Shown one piece after another: positions 8,850 through 17,966 of a stretch of 64,000 nucleotides of DNA. The notes under the pieces were generated by a model. It was given only the letters and a program-made list of their open reading frames with translations, was not told where the DNA came from and did not search any database. The position numbers and the translations under genes are program-made. The stretch spans positions 324-64,323 of the forward strand of contig NZ_AZUY01000003.1 of the NCBI RefSeq assembly GCF_000513935.1. Direction: 5' to 3'. The stretch comes from Mesorhizobium sp. WSM3626. Its GTDB lineage: Bacteria; Pseudomonadota; Alphaproteobacteria; Rhizobiales; Rhizobiaceae. Positions within the stretch are counted from its first letter, which is position 1. Each line of letters begins with the position of its first letter.

Positions 8850-8895
8850 TGCATGTCGTTATCCCGGAACCGAGGACACTTCCGGGCGACATGCA
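8850..8895. repeat. Hairpin repeat, TGCATGTCG/CGACATGCA type
   Basis: TGCATGTCG (8850-8858) and CGACATGCA (8887-8895) form the outer stem, and CCCGGAA with TTCCGGG forms an inner stem. The element abuts the stop codon of the crotonase gene at 8896, so it may terminate the quorum-sensing operon. It belongs to the same family as the element at 59707-59754, with compensatory changes in the stems. Confidence 0.7.
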
Positions 8896-9645
8896 TTAGG
8901 CCGCCAGGCGTGCGATCCGCTGCAACCGTCGCAGCGTGGCATCGTCCTGCAGCGCCTGCTGGAACAGCGATATCTCCTCATCGATGCGCTCGCAAAGCGC
9001 GGTGGTGTTGCCCTTGAGCAGGCCGCGCGTCTGCAGCAACGCCGCAACCGGCTTTTTGGCCAGCTGCCTGGCCCGGCCGAGCGTCGCCTCCTCGACGCTG
9101 CCTTCCGGGACGATCTCGGCGACTAGGCCGAGCGCCCTGGCATCTTCGGCACGAAGCGTGTCGCCGAGGCAGAAGAAGCGGAAGGCACCGGCATAGCCGA
9201 GCTTCTGCGGCGCCAGGATGCTGGTCGCCGCGTCGGGCACCAGGCCGAAATCGACGAACGGCACCCGGAACGTGCTTTTTTCTGACGCAATTACCATGTC
9301 GCAATGGAACAGGATGGTGCAGCCGACCCCGACGGCATCGCCGTCGACACAGGCCAGGATGGGCTTTGGAAACGTTGCCAGCATGCGGAACATGTCGGTG
9401 ACGGCGGCGATCAGCTTCTGATGCTTGGTGGCGTCCAGGAATTCGGAAAAGTCGCCGCCAAGACAGAAGCAGCCCGCCAGGCCGCGCAGCACGACGACCC
9501 GCACCTCGTCGTTCTCGGCGGCTTCATGAAACGTCCTGGCAAGGCTCTCATAGGCCCTCCTGTCAAGCACCGGCCGGCCGTCATTCGACGACACGGTGAC
9601 GATCAGCGCATGGTTGCGCAGTTCGGGTTGCGGGTGCGCGTTCAT
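8896..9645 (-). CDS. Crotonase-family protein coupled to luxI
   Basis: A 249-residue enoyl-CoA hydratase/isomerase superfamily protein. Residues of the crotonase fold are visible, including the oxyanion-hole segment GCFCLGGDFSEF and the second hairpin CVDGDAVGVGCTILFHCD, but the two glutamates typical of hydratases are not obvious, so the reaction is uncertain. The ATG at 9645 has a strong AGGAGG upstream and overlaps the luxI stop as ATGA, which implies translational coupling. That coupling suggests it shapes the acyl chain of the signal, for instance by setting unsaturation; this is inference. The long upstream extension of the frame lies within luxI and is not used. Confidence 0.85.
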   Translation of the reverse strand: MNAHPQPELRNHALIVTVSSNDGRPVLDRRAYESLARTFHEAAENDEVRVVVLRGLAGCFCLGGDFSEFLDATKHQKLIAAVTDMFRMLATFPKPILACVDGDAVGVGCTILFHCDMVIASEKSTFRVPFVDFGLVPDAATSILAPQKLGYAGAFRFFCLGDTLRAEDARALGLVAEIVPEGSVEEATLGRARQLAKKPVAALLQTRGLLKGNTTALCERIDEEISLFQQALQDDATLRRLQRIARLAA

Positions 9646-10280
9646 GACGCCCTCCTTTGGCCGAACATGTCGGGATATCCCCTGGCCAGGACGGGTGCAT
9701 GATGATTGCGGCGCGAACGCACCACGTCCAGCGTGTGCTCGTTGAAGGTGAGCAGCGTCGCCACGACCTGCTGGTTGCCATAGGTGCGCTGATAGCCCAG
9801 CGGCGTCGCCAGGAAGTGCAGTTGCAATGCGCGCAGCACCCACATCGGCTCGAACTCGATGATGACCTTGTCGACGCCGCGCTTGAGACCCCACTCGACG
9901 AAGCCCGCTATCAATTCCGTGCCGACGGTCGAGACGCCGCGCCGGCCATCGCGAAAACCCGGAGCCACCGCATAGCGGGTCAACTCCCAGATGTTGGGGC
10001 CCGCCGGCGGCGTTCCTTCGGAGAGATCGGTCAACACCTCGGTCAGCAGATGCGGCCGTGTGGTCGGCAACATCCTCTGATAGCCCGCGACTTCATCGCC
10101 CCTGATGACGATCTGATGCACCGCCTCGTCATGATCGAACTGGTCGACCTCAAAACCGTCGGGGCGCCGCAGGTCCTCCCATCCCATTTCCTCGACGAAT
10201 ATCCGGTAGCGCAGCCGATGGACGGCCTCCCAGAGGTCGGGGCGTTCCATCAATTCCTTGGTCGAAAGACAAAAAAGCAT
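9642..10280 (-). CDS. LuxI-family acyl-homoserine-lactone synthase
   Basis: Makes an N-acyl-homoserine lactone signal from S-adenosylmethionine and an acyl donor. The 212-residue product carries the family invariants in register: Arg24, Phe28 and Trp34 (RLRYRIFVEEMGW), Asp46 and Asp49 (DQFD), Arg69 (GYQRM), and Glu99 and Arg102 (WELTRY). AGGAG sits 8 bp before the ATG. A luxR gene lies 98 bp upstream in the same direction and a crotonase gene overlaps its stop. The acyl chain cannot be predicted from sequence. The rhizobial symbol is uncertain, so none is given. Confidence 0.93.
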   Translation of the reverse strand: MLFCLSTKELMERPDLWEAVHRLRYRIFVEEMGWEDLRRPDGFEVDQFDHDEAVHQIVIRGDEVAGYQRMLPTTRPHLLTEVLTDLSEGTPPAGPNIWELTRYAVAPGFRDGRRGVSTVGTELIAGFVEWGLKRGVDKVIIEFEPMWVLRALQLHFLATPLGYQRTYGNQQVVATLLTFNEHTLDVVRSRRNHHAPVLARGYPDMFGQRRAS

Positions 10281-10336
10281 TCCGTAATCTCCTGTGTTTC
10301 AGGGGAAGATACGGCCGTGCTTCGATGCGAAAATTG

Positions 10337-10382
10337 CGTGATCACGTAGGCAAGAAGTTCTAGGCCTGCACGGCCGACCTAG
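10337..10382. promoter_or_regulatory. Candidate lux-box region between luxR and luxI
   Basis: A perfect 10-bp palindrome CGTGATCACG (10337-10346) lies 57 bp upstream of the luxI start, and a second imperfect dyad bounded by CTAGG and CCTAG (10360-10382) overlaps the luxR stop codon. Either could be the operator through which the adjacent LuxR controls luxI. Neither was tested against a lux-box model. Confidence 0.35.
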
Positions 10383-11110
10383 CTAATGTATCCGCGCCTT
10401 ATCGCCTCGGCGACTGCCTGCACCCGGTTGACGGCGCCGAGTTTGCTTTTGGCGTTAAGAAGATGTTTCTCCGACGTGTGTTCGGAGATGCCGAGGATTT
10501 GCGAAATCTCCCATTCGGACTTGCCGACCGCGGCCCATTGCAGGCACTCGCGTTCGCGCGGCGTCAGTTCGATATGATCGATTGTCGTGGCCGCCATGGT
10601 GTGAAGCTGCATGGCGCGGCCAATGGCATAGGTCGAGACCAGCGAGACCAGGCCGAACTCGGCCGCCGACAGTTCCACGGCCTCGCCACCCAGCGACACC
10701 ATGACGATTTCGCCATCGAGCGTGATCAGCGGGAAGGCCAGCCCGTCGCGCAGCTTGAAGGCGCCGGCGTCACCCATTACTTCGCCACTGCTCTTGTCGA
10801 TGCGAACGCCCTGGGCGGCTTCCCGCCACTGGAACGGCGCCTGCAACTGTTTCATGTGACTGACGACGGGATCGTGATCGACATAGTTACGCGTCACATA
10901 GCGCTCGAGCCATTCGACCGGCCAGTCGCAAAGCAGCACATGCTGCTTTTGCTGCCCCGTCGGCGTGCCCGGCCGCGGAACGGTTCCGGCCATCAGCGCG
11001 GTCAGGCCGAACTCCGATGTTACGCCTAACAGCTTCTCGCAGACCGCGGCCGCCGTTGCGGCGTGCTGCAGCTGGTCCATGTATTCCAGCGTCCGATCGA
11101 ACTGACTCAT
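10379..11110 (-). CDS. LuxR-family quorum-sensing regulator
   Basis: A 243-residue transcription factor with an N-terminal autoinducer-binding domain and a C-terminal GerE helix-turn-helix (LTPRERECLQWAAVGKS onward, about residues 178-240). The ligand pocket pattern W-x-Y-x-x-x-D is present in the segment WLERYVTRNYVDHDP. I choose the ATG at 11110 (MSQFDRTLEYM); the frame is open to 11179 but the extension has no similarity. Its position before luxI marks it as the cognate receptor. The divergent binding-protein gene starts about 260 bp away. Confidence 0.9.
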   Translation of the reverse strand: MSQFDRTLEYMDQLQHAATAAAVCEKLLGVTSEFGLTALMAGTVPRPGTPTGQQKQHVLLCDWPVEWLERYVTRNYVDHDPVVSHMKQLQAPFQWREAAQGVRIDKSSGEVMGDAGAFKLRDGLAFPLITLDGEIVMVSLGGEAVELSAAEFGLVSLVSTYAIGRAMQLHTMAATTIDHIELTPRERECLQWAAVGKSEWEISQILGISEHTSEKHLLNAKSKLGAVNRVQAVAEAIRRGYIS

Positions 11111-11368
11111 CGCAACATCAACCCCATGTTGCCTTATGCATTGAAGCCCATGGTCCACGCCATGCCGGCACTTCGCCACCGACCAGGAATTGCAAAGCGC
11201 CCGCTTCCGGTTGTGGTTCTCGACCCTGGTACCCCCACCAGGGCAGCCACCGCTGTGTGCAAACCCACCAAATCATATCCCGAAATCGAAGCGTTGAAAT
11301 CAAAAAGCATTGTGCCTGTACCATTTTCATACCAAAACCGGCACGAGCACGGTGCGGGGAGTTCTATC

Positions 11369-12220
11369 GTGGCGTTCCAATGGAGGTTCCAGGTCCTGGC
11401 AGCGGCGCTCATCGCGGCACTGGTTTTGGTTCCCGGAGCGCGCGCGGCGGAGCCGCAGGTACCGGTGCTATGGGACGCCAAGGAGCGGCTGCCCAAGCCA
11501 GACCTTTCGGCACTGCCGCGGCTGCGGTTCCTGACGACCACGGATTTTCCACCTTTCAATTTCCTCGATGGTTCGGGAAAGCTGTCCGGTTTCCATATCG
11601 ACCTGGCGCGCGCCATCTGCGCGGAACTCGATATCGTCGACAAGTGCCAGATCCAGGCCTTGCCCTGGGCGGAACTTCAAGGCGCGCTCGAGAAAGGCGA
11701 AGGGGAAGCGATCATCGCCGGCATTGCCGCAACGCCGCAGTCGCGACAGACATACGCCTTCTCGCGCGCCTACCTGCAATTTCCGGCGCGCTTCATCATG
11801 CCGAAAAACAAGGCGCTGGCGGAACCGATCTTCGATAAACTGCACGGCAAGCGCGTCGGCGTGATATCAGGTTCGGCGCATGAACGCATGCTGCGCGACT
11901 ATTTCGGCACGGTCCAGGTCGTCCCCTTCGACAGACCGGAAGCCCTCTACGGCGACCTCAAGGCCGGCAAGATCGACGCCGCCTTCGGCGACGGCATGCG
12001 ATTCGCGTTCTGGCTGGGCGGCTCCGATGCCGCCGGCTGCTGCCGCTTTGCCGGCGGCCCCTACCTGGCGCCCGAATATCTGGGCACCGGCATGGCCATC
12101 GCGACGCGAGCGGACAATCCGGCACTGGCTGCGGCACTCGACTACGCGTTGCAGGAGATTTCGATGAAAGGCACCTTCGCCGAATTCTACCTGCGCTATT
12201 TCCCGGTCAGTTTTTTCTGA
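11369..12220 (+). CDS. Periplasmic amino-acid-type solute-binding protein
   Basis: Family 3 extracellular solute-binding protein, 283 residues. The fold's opening strand pattern is visible in LRFLTTTDFPPFNFLDGSGK, followed by FHIDLARAICAEL and the second-lobe segment KRVGVISGSAHERML. A signal peptide covers about residues 1-27 (WRFQVLAAALIAALVL, cleavage near ARA-AEP). I start at GTG 11369, which has GGGGAG 7 bp upstream and lies just before the signal peptide; the ATG at 11063 would place the N-terminus inside the divergent luxR. No permease or ATPase genes are adjacent, so the partner and ligand are unknown. Its stop codon lies inside a 24-bp tandem duplication. Confidence 0.85.
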   Translation: MAFQWRFQVLAAALIAALVLVPGARAAEPQVPVLWDAKERLPKPDLSALPRLRFLTTTDFPPFNFLDGSGKLSGFHIDLARAICAELDIVDKCQIQALPWAELQGALEKGEGEAIIAGIAATPQSRQTYAFSRAYLQFPARFIMPKNKALAEPIFDKLHGKRVGVISGSAHERMLRDYFGTVQVVPFDRPEALYGDLKAGKIDAAFGDGMRFAFWLGGSDAAGCCRFAGGPYLAPEYLGTGMAIATRADNPALAAALDYALQEISMKGTFAEFYLRYFPVSFF

Positions 12221-12250
12221 TCCGGTCCGGTCAGTTTTTTCTGATCCGGT
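12203..12250. repeat. Perfect 24-bp tandem duplication over a stop codon
   Basis: Two identical 24-bp units occupy 12203-12226 and 12227-12250. Each is itself a near-palindrome, CCGGTCAG and CTGATCCGG around a T6 loop. The stop codon of the solute-binding protein lies in the first unit. It could act as a double hairpin at the mRNA end. Confidence 0.85.
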
Positions 12251-12334
12251 TCCCGGCCGGCTCTTTCTAGGACTGCTGATATTCAGGTGATGCCGGCCTG
12301 ACCTGAATCTCAACAGTCCTTGTTCAGGCCGATG

Positions 12335-12748
12335 TCAGGTGAGCGTGCGAAGCCTTGCCTTCGCCGCACGGCCGATCGCAGCGACGGTCAACGTGTCGAG
12401 ATCGAGCTGACGACGGATCAGCTGCAGCACGCGCACCTCTTCCAGCCGCATCTCCAGATCGACGGCGGCGACTTCGAAGGCGGCTGCGTAGGCAGTGTCG
12501 CGCAACCGCTCCGGCAGCGCCTCCGCAACCTGGGTCAGGACACCTTCCAGCCCATCCTTCTCATGCAGCATCTTCTGGCAGGCCTGGGCCACGGCAACCA
12601 GCCGGTCCTGCCTGAAATCCTCGAACACCGGCCACGAGCGGACGACATCGCCGATCCTGGCCAGTTCGACGTCGGTCATGTCCCGGTCGGAGGCCGACGT
12701 GATGACCATAAGATAGATCAGGGCTTCGTGAGGGGTGGGCGACGGCAT
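12335..12748 (-). CDS. TerB-like tellurite-resistance family protein
   Basis: A 137-residue all-helical protein resembling the small TerB-like family. It shows the acidic N-terminal helix pair (ASDRDMTDVELARIG) and a helical C-terminal half with ALPERLRDTAYAAAFEVA. There is no signal peptide. It stands alone between the solute-binding protein (convergent) and lysS (divergent). No other ter genes are present, so a role in tellurite resistance is doubtful; proteins of this family are common as single genes in rhizobia and their function is unknown. Confidence 0.75.
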   Translation of the reverse strand: MPSPTPHEALIYLMVITSASDRDMTDVELARIGDVVRSWPVFEDFRQDRLVAVAQACQKMLHEKDGLEGVLTQVAEALPERLRDTAYAAAFEVAAVDLEMRLEEVRVLQLIRRQLDLDTLTVAAIGRAAKARLRTLT

Positions 12749-12906
12749 TCTTTACTCCTTGAACGGGTTCCGAAGGTAGGAAGGTGAGCCCGAGGCCGCA
12801 AGGAAAAAGCGCCCCACGCGTTGACGCTCCGGCCACGCGCGCCTAGAGACCGGTTGAAAATCGACACTTGCAGCCAGAGCGGCGAATAATTTTGGAAAAC
12901 AGGACC

Positions 12907-14553
12907 ATGGCGGGATCAAACATCATCGATCTCAATCCCGAACTGCTGACGGCCGCGGTCGAGAGCAAGGCATGGCCGTTCGAGGAAGCCAAAAAGATCC
13001 TCGAACGCTACAAGGGCGCCAATTTTCCAGAATCGATCCTGTTCGAAACCGGCTATGGACCGTCGGGCCTGCCGCATATCGGCACGTTCGGCGAAGTGGC
13101 GCGCACATCGATGGTGCGTCATGCGTTCCGCGTGCTGACGCAGGACAAGGTCGCGACCAAGCTGCTGTGTTTTTCGGACGACATGGACGGCATGCGCAAG
13201 ATACCCGACAGCGTGCCGGATCGCGCGGCGCTCGAGCCGTATCTGCACAAGCCGCTGTCGTCGGTGCCCAATCCGTTTGACGGCGACTATGCGAGCTTCG
13301 CCGATCACAACAATGCGATGCTCTGCCGCTTCCTCGACACGTTCGGCTTCGACTATGAATTCGCCAGCGCGACGCAGTACTACAAGACCGGCCGTTTCGA
13401 TGCGATGCTGTTGCGCGCCGCCGAACGCTACGACCAGATCATGGCGGTCATGCTGCCGACGCTCGGGCCGGAGCGGCAGGCGACCTACAGCCCCTTCCTG
13501 CCGATCTCGCCGAAGAGCGGGCGCGTGCTCTACGTTCCCATGAAGCATGTGGACGCCAAGGCCGGCACCATCACCTTCGACGATGAAGGCACCGAAACCA
13601 CGCTGCCGGTCACCGGCGGCAGGGTGAAGCTGCAGTGGAAGCCGGATTTCGGCATGCGCTGGGCGGCCCTCGGCGTCGACTTCGAGATGTTCGGCAAGGA
13701 TCACCAGACCAATGCGGTGGTCTATGACCGCATCTGCAACATCCTGGGCGGGCGGGCGCCGGAGCATTTCGTCTACGAGCTGTTCCTCGACGAGAACGGC
13801 CAGAAGATCTCCAAGTCGAAGGGCAATGGCCTGACGATCGACGAATGGCTGACCTATGCGCCGACCGAGAGCCTGGGGCTCTACATGTACCAGCGGCCGC
13901 GGCAGGCCAAAAAGCTCTATTTCGACGTCATCCCGCGGGCCGTGGACGAATATTACACCTTCCTCGCCGCATACCCGCGTCAGGACTGGAAGGAGCGGCT
14001 GGGCAACCCGGTCTGGCATATGCATGACGGCAATCCGCCCGCCATCGACATGCCGGTGCCCTTCTCGTTGCTGCTCAACCTGGTCAGCGCCTCCAATGCG
14101 CAGAACAAGGACGTGCTGTGGGGCTTCATCTCGCGCCACGTGCAGGGCGTGACGCCTGCCACCCATCCCGAGCTCGACCGGCTGACGGGCTATGCGATCC
14201 GCTATTTCGACGATTTCGTGAAGCCGACGAAGACCTTTCGACCGGCCGACGAGGTCGAGCGCGAAGCGCTGCTGGCTCTCGAAAAGGCTCTTGGCGACTT
14301 GCCGGCGGGCGCCAGCGGCGAAGCGATCCAGAACGCTTCGCTCAACGTGGCGCGCAAGATCGAACGCTACCAGGATCATTCCAAGCAGAGCCCTGAAGGC
14401 GGCCCCGGCGTTTCAGGCGCCTTCTTCCAGATGATCTATCAGGTGCTGATCGGCCAGGAACGCGGCCCACGCTTCGGATCCTTCGCCGCCCTCTACGGCG
14501 TCACCGAGACCCGCTCGCTCATTCAGAAGGCGTTGGCTGGTCAGCTGGCTTGA
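12907..14553 (+). CDS. lysS: Class I lysyl-tRNA synthetase
   Basis: Charges tRNA-Lys with lysine. This is the archaeal-type class I enzyme found in many alphaproteobacteria, unrelated to the usual class II LysRS. The 548-residue protein has the HIGH-like motif ([10 protein letters not shown], about residue 57) and the KMSKS-like motif (KISKSKGNG, about residue 303). I use the ATG at 12907 with AGGA upstream. The final 35 bp overlap the 3' end of the convergent SNase-like gene. Confidence 0.94.
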   Translation: MAGSNIIDLNPELLTAAVESKAWPFEEAKKILERYKGANFPESILFETGYGPSGLPHIGTFGEVARTSMVRHAFRVLTQDKVATKLLCFSDDMDGMRKIPDSVPDRAALEPYLHKPLSSVPNPFDGDYASFADHNNAMLCRFLDTFGFDYEFASATQYYKTGRFDAMLLRAAERYDQIMAVMLPTLGPERQATYSPFLPISPKSGRVLYVPMKHVDAKAGTITFDDEGTETTLPVTGGRVKLQWKPDFGMRWAALGVDFEMFGKDHQTNAVVYDRICNILGGRAPEHFVYELFLDENGQKISKSKGNGLTIDEWLTYAPTESLGLYMYQRPRQAKKLYFDVIPRAVDEYYTFLAAYPRQDWKERLGNPVWHMHDGNPPAIDMPVPFSLLLNLVSASNAQNKDVLWGFISRHVQGVTPATHPELDRLTGYAIRYFDDFVKPTKTFRPADEVEREALLALEKALGDLPAGASGEAIQNASLNVARKIERYQDHSKQSPEGGPGVSGAFFQMIYQVLIGQERGPRFGSFAALYGVTETRSLIQKALAGQLA

Positions 14554-15379
14554 GGACGCCGCCGTCCTCTTCCAGGATCGAACCCGGCGCCTGAGGCGCC
14601 GGGGCGGGTGCGGCCGGCGCCGCCGAGATGCCGGCAAGGTTCGGCGCCGATCCGAAAATGCCTTTCTTAGCGCTTTGTGCTTTGTCACCCGCTTCCACAT
14701 AGGGCCCGCCCTTGGCGGCGCGCGCCCAGCCGTTTTCGACCAGCCATTGACCGACATCCTGCTTGCCGATCCGGCACTCCGCCGCGATCCGGTCGCGACC
14801 ACCTTCCGGCGGCACCGTGCAGACCACGGCGCGACCGCGCAGGAAGGCGCGGAACGCCGTGCGGGCACGGACACCGCACGGCCAGGATTTGCCATCGGTG
14901 GTGCAGGTCTCGTCCTGCCCGACGACATCGATGCCGGAAACGGCGATCGAATAGCCTTTCGCCTCGATCAGGCCGGCGGCCGGCGCGACCGGCTGGAACA
15001 GCTTTGTGCCGTTCCAGTCGTCGGGCATCTTCGGCTTGGGCGGCACGGCGAGCGCCAGCTTGCTCAACGGCTCGCGCGGCTCGACCCGCTCTAGCTCTCC
15101 GGCGGGCAGTTCCGGCGGCGCGACGACCTGCGGATCGATCGCCCGCGAATGCGCCGCCGGTTTTGGCGGCTGCGGAGCAGGTATGGCTGAGGTGGCAGGT
15201 TCTTCTGGTAGCGTCCCGGTGTCAGCCCGCGGGATCGTCTCGGCGCCGGGATCGATCTGATCCACCGCAACAGTGCTTGCGCTGCCTTTCAGAGTGCGTC
15301 CGCCGGCAACGACCAGCGCCGCCATCATCGGAACCATCAGAACCGCCAGGACAAGATGAGGAAGTCGCACCCGCTGCAC
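14519..15379 (-). CDS. SNase-like OB-fold protein, probably non-catalytic
   Basis: A 286-residue protein with an N-terminal hydrophobic segment ([18 protein letters not shown]) that acts as signal or anchor, a Pro/Ala-rich linker to about residue 120, and a staphylococcal-nuclease-like domain (about 135-240) ending in the GWARA signature ([12 protein letters not shown]). The catalytic arginine and glutamate positions of SNase do not appear conserved, so nuclease activity is doubtful. A proline-rich tail follows. Its GTG start directly abuts the stop of the S24 regulator gene, so the two are cotranscribed, and its 3' end overlaps lysS by 35 bp. Confidence 0.75.
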   Translation of the reverse strand: MQRVRLPHLVLAVLMVPMMAALVVAGGRTLKGSASTVAVDQIDPGAETIPRADTGTLPEEPATSAIPAPQPPKPAAHSRAIDPQVVAPPELPAGELERVEPREPLSKLALAVPPKPKMPDDWNGTKLFQPVAPAAGLIEAKGYSIAVSGIDVVGQDETCTTDGKSWPCGVRARTAFRAFLRGRAVVCTVPPEGGRDRIAAECRIGKQDVGQWLVENGWARAAKGGPYVEAGDKAQSAKKGIFGSAPNLAGISAAPAAPAPAPQAPGSILEEDGGVLKPADQPTPSE

Positions 15380-16015
15380 CTATTGGCTTGCCCAGACGAT
15401 CCGCGCCACCCATTCGACCTCGCGCATGGGGATGTCGCGGTCCGGATGCTCCGGGTTGAGCGAGACCAGCGCGATCGACTTAATGGTCTGGCGTTCGAGC
15501 ACCTTGGCCATCACCTCGCCTGACGTGGTCTTGACGACGACGCGATCGCCCTTGCGGGTGGCGGCGCCCGGCTCGACGATGAGCACGTCACCGTTGCGGT
15601 AGAGCGGCAGCATGGAATCCCCTTGCACCTGCAGCGCATAGGAACTCTCGGTCGATTGCGCAGGCAATTCGACGAGATCCCAGCCCTGCCCGGCGGGAAA
15701 GCCGGCATCGTCGAAGAAGCCGCCAGCGCCTGCCTGGGCAAAGCCGAGCAACGGCACGGCGCGCCGGCTGGCGGGCGATGCGCCCCGGCCTTCGATCAGT
15801 CCCGTGAATTCGTCCAGCGAAGCGCCCGTGGCCTCGATGATCTTGGCCAGCGATTCGGTCGAAGGCCAGCGCGGCCGGCCATCAGACGAGAGGCGTTTCG
15901 ATTTGTTGAAGGCGGTCGAATCAAGTCCCGCGCGCCTTGCCAGACCCGAAGCCGAAAGCGAATAGCGCTCGGCAAGAGCATCGATGGCAGCCCAGACGCG
16001 GTCGTGCGAGAGCAT
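15380..16015 (-). CDS. LexA-like S24 repressor with helix-turn-helix
   Basis: A 211-residue regulator with an N-terminal helix-turn-helix (about residues 15-65, SASGLARRAGLDSTAFNKSK) and a C-terminal S24 domain with the self-cleavage dyad Ser134 (GDSMLPLY) and Lys171 (EVMAKVL). It could therefore undergo RecA-stimulated autocleavage like phage repressors. I start at the ATG at 16015; the upstream extension of the frame is compositionally poor. It is followed without a gap by the SNase-like gene. No prophage genes surround it, so a chromosomal stress-response role is more likely than phage immunity. Confidence 0.85.
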   Translation of the reverse strand: MLSHDRVWAAIDALAERYSLSASGLARRAGLDSTAFNKSKRLSSDGRPRWPSTESLAKIIEATGASLDEFTGLIEGRGASPASRRAVPLLGFAQAGAGGFFDDAGFPAGQGWDLVELPAQSTESSYALQVQGDSMLPLYRNGDVLIVEPGAATRKGDRVVVKTTSGEVMAKVLERQTIKSIALVSLNPEHPDRDIPMREVEWVARIVWASQ

Positions 16016-16297
16016 GACGTGCTCTCCTTCGAAACAGGAAAAAATGCCTTGCCTGTCTAACCCGCGACCAGTTGGTTGTCCACCGTTTCGATGACGGATC
16101 GCCGGCAGTGCGGCCGCTCGTGACAAAGGTCGTATCCTTATTGACCGCCGCGGGAGGATGGCCCTATGTTCAGCCTGCGGTGCAAGCCGTATCCGGGTCC
16201 GCGGGAAGGGTTGAACCCACTTGTCTTGATGAGCTTGTAGCCAAACCTTTGTGCTGCCGATTTGCGGACCTTCGGCACTTCACGCACGGAGGTTTTT

Positions 16298-17943
16298 ATG
16301 AAACAGCTCCCCAACCGGCCCAATCTCGATCTGTTGAAGAAGCAAGCAAAGGAATTGCTCGCGGACTACAAACGCGGCGATCCGGATGCGCTCGAGCGCC
16401 TTCGAAATGTCCTGCCGGCAGCCATGGGCAAGTCCGACCAGGCGATCAAGAGTCTCGCCTTGCGTCTTCATGATGCCCAGTCCTGCCTTGCGCGGGACTA
16501 TGGGTTCCCGTCCTGGTCGGACATGAGCAGCTTCGTCGCGGCGCAGCGCGCTTACCGAACCGACCGTGCCGGCTCGATCCGCAATTGGATGGGCCTCGTC
16601 TATGCCGGCGACATCAGCGGCGGTACGAACCGGGCAAGCCCGGCCGCCGCCGCGCGGATGGTCGAGGAGCATCCGGATCTCGTTGCAGGCGATCCTTATC
16701 TCGCCTGCGCTGTTGGCAATGAAGCCATCCTGCGCGGCTTCACGGAGCGGGACCCAGGATGGATCAATCGCCCGGGCGGTCCGCTCAACTTGCCGCCGCT
16801 GGTGGCGGTGGCGCATTCCAGTCTTCTCCGACTGCCACGCTTTCGCGAACCGCTTCATGCCTGTGCCGAGCTGCTGCTCGAAGCAGGTGCCGAACCAGAC
16901 CAGGCCGTCGGCAGCCGTTGGCCGCCGGCGTCCGTGGAAAAGCCCTCGGAACAGTTCCCGCTGTCCGCGCTCTACGGCGCTGCCGGTCAGAACTACGATC
17001 CCGTGCTGACAAAGCTGCTGCTCGACGCCGGCGCCAATCCGAACGACGGCGAGTCGCTTTATCACTCGCTCGAAAATCCGGACTGCACCCGGCTGCTGCT
17101 TGCCGCGGGCGCGCGCGTCACCGGCTCCAATGCGCTCTATCGCGTTCTTGACCTCGACAGCATCGAGGCGCTGCGCCTGCTGCTCGCGGCACCCGATGCC
17201 AATCCGAACGAAGGCGCCACAAGCCAGCCGACATCCGACTGGGGCAGGCCGCTTTTGTGGGCGCTCCGGCGGCGGCGCTCTGCCGCCCACATCGAAGCGC
17301 TGCTTGCCGCCGGTGCCGATGCTGCGGTTCGCACGCCCGACGGGGCGAGTGCCTATCTGATCGCCCTGCGCTTTGGGCTGACCGATGTCGCCGCGCTACT
17401 GCGGCGATGGGCAGACAATGGACCGCTTCCCGATGACGAGCAGTTCATCGCCGCGTGTGCCGCGGGCGACGAGGCGACGGCTCGGCGGATAAAGGCCCAG
17501 CACCCGGACTTGCCCCACTCGCTGTCGGACACGCAGTTGCGCCTGCTGCCGGAGCTTGCCGCGCAAGGCTGCACCGAGGCGGTGAGAGCCATGGTCGGTC
17601 CGGTTGGCCGATCGCCGTGCGCGGCGGCGATTGGGATGCCTCCGCGCTGAACCACGCCGTGTTTCGCCGCCACGCCGACCTCACCCGCTTCCTGCTCGAA
17701 AACGGCGCCAACTGGAACGAACAGCATGGTTTCGGCGGCGACGTGCGCGGAACGCTGGGATGGGGTTCGGTCAATGAACCGGAGGCGAACGGCGACTGGC
17801 TTGGTTGCGCCGAGGCGCTCGTGGCGCATGGGATGCCGAGCGGACGGCCGGACCCGAATGGCACGCGGAATGTCGTCTTCGAGGATCGTACGATGGTCTT
17901 TTCAGACGAGGTGACAGATTTCCTGTTCAGTGCGGCGGCGTGA
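16298..17943 (+). pseudogene. Ankyrin-repeat protein gene with a frameshift
   Basis: The reading frame opens at the ATG at 16298 with GGAGG upstream and encodes ankyrin-type repeats (LLLDAGANPNDGESLY, LLAAGADAAVRTPDG) up to about residue 430. It then leaves frame between 17594 and 17604 and reaches a stop at 17648-17650. The next frame continues the same protein: it reads WPIAVRGGDWDASALN, then LTRFLLENGANWNEQH, and ends at 17943. One missing base explains this, because inserting one restores a continuous 548-residue protein. It could be a true pseudogene, a sequencing error or, less likely, a recoding site. Function is unknown. Confidence 0.75.
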
Positions 17944-17966
17944 CGAATACCGGCTTCGGAGCGCGA

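Noticed and set aside
12916-14379. 487-codon minus-strand frame antisense to lysS
   Set aside because: Shadow frame; lysS has intact class I synthetase motifs.
16180-16240. tRNA-like T-loop sequence
   Set aside because: GGGTTGAACCC is a palindrome but no acceptor or anticodon stem can be built around it.
17594-17604. Programmed frameshift in the ankyrin gene
   Set aside because: No slippery sequence or pseudoknot is apparent; a one-base loss is simpler.
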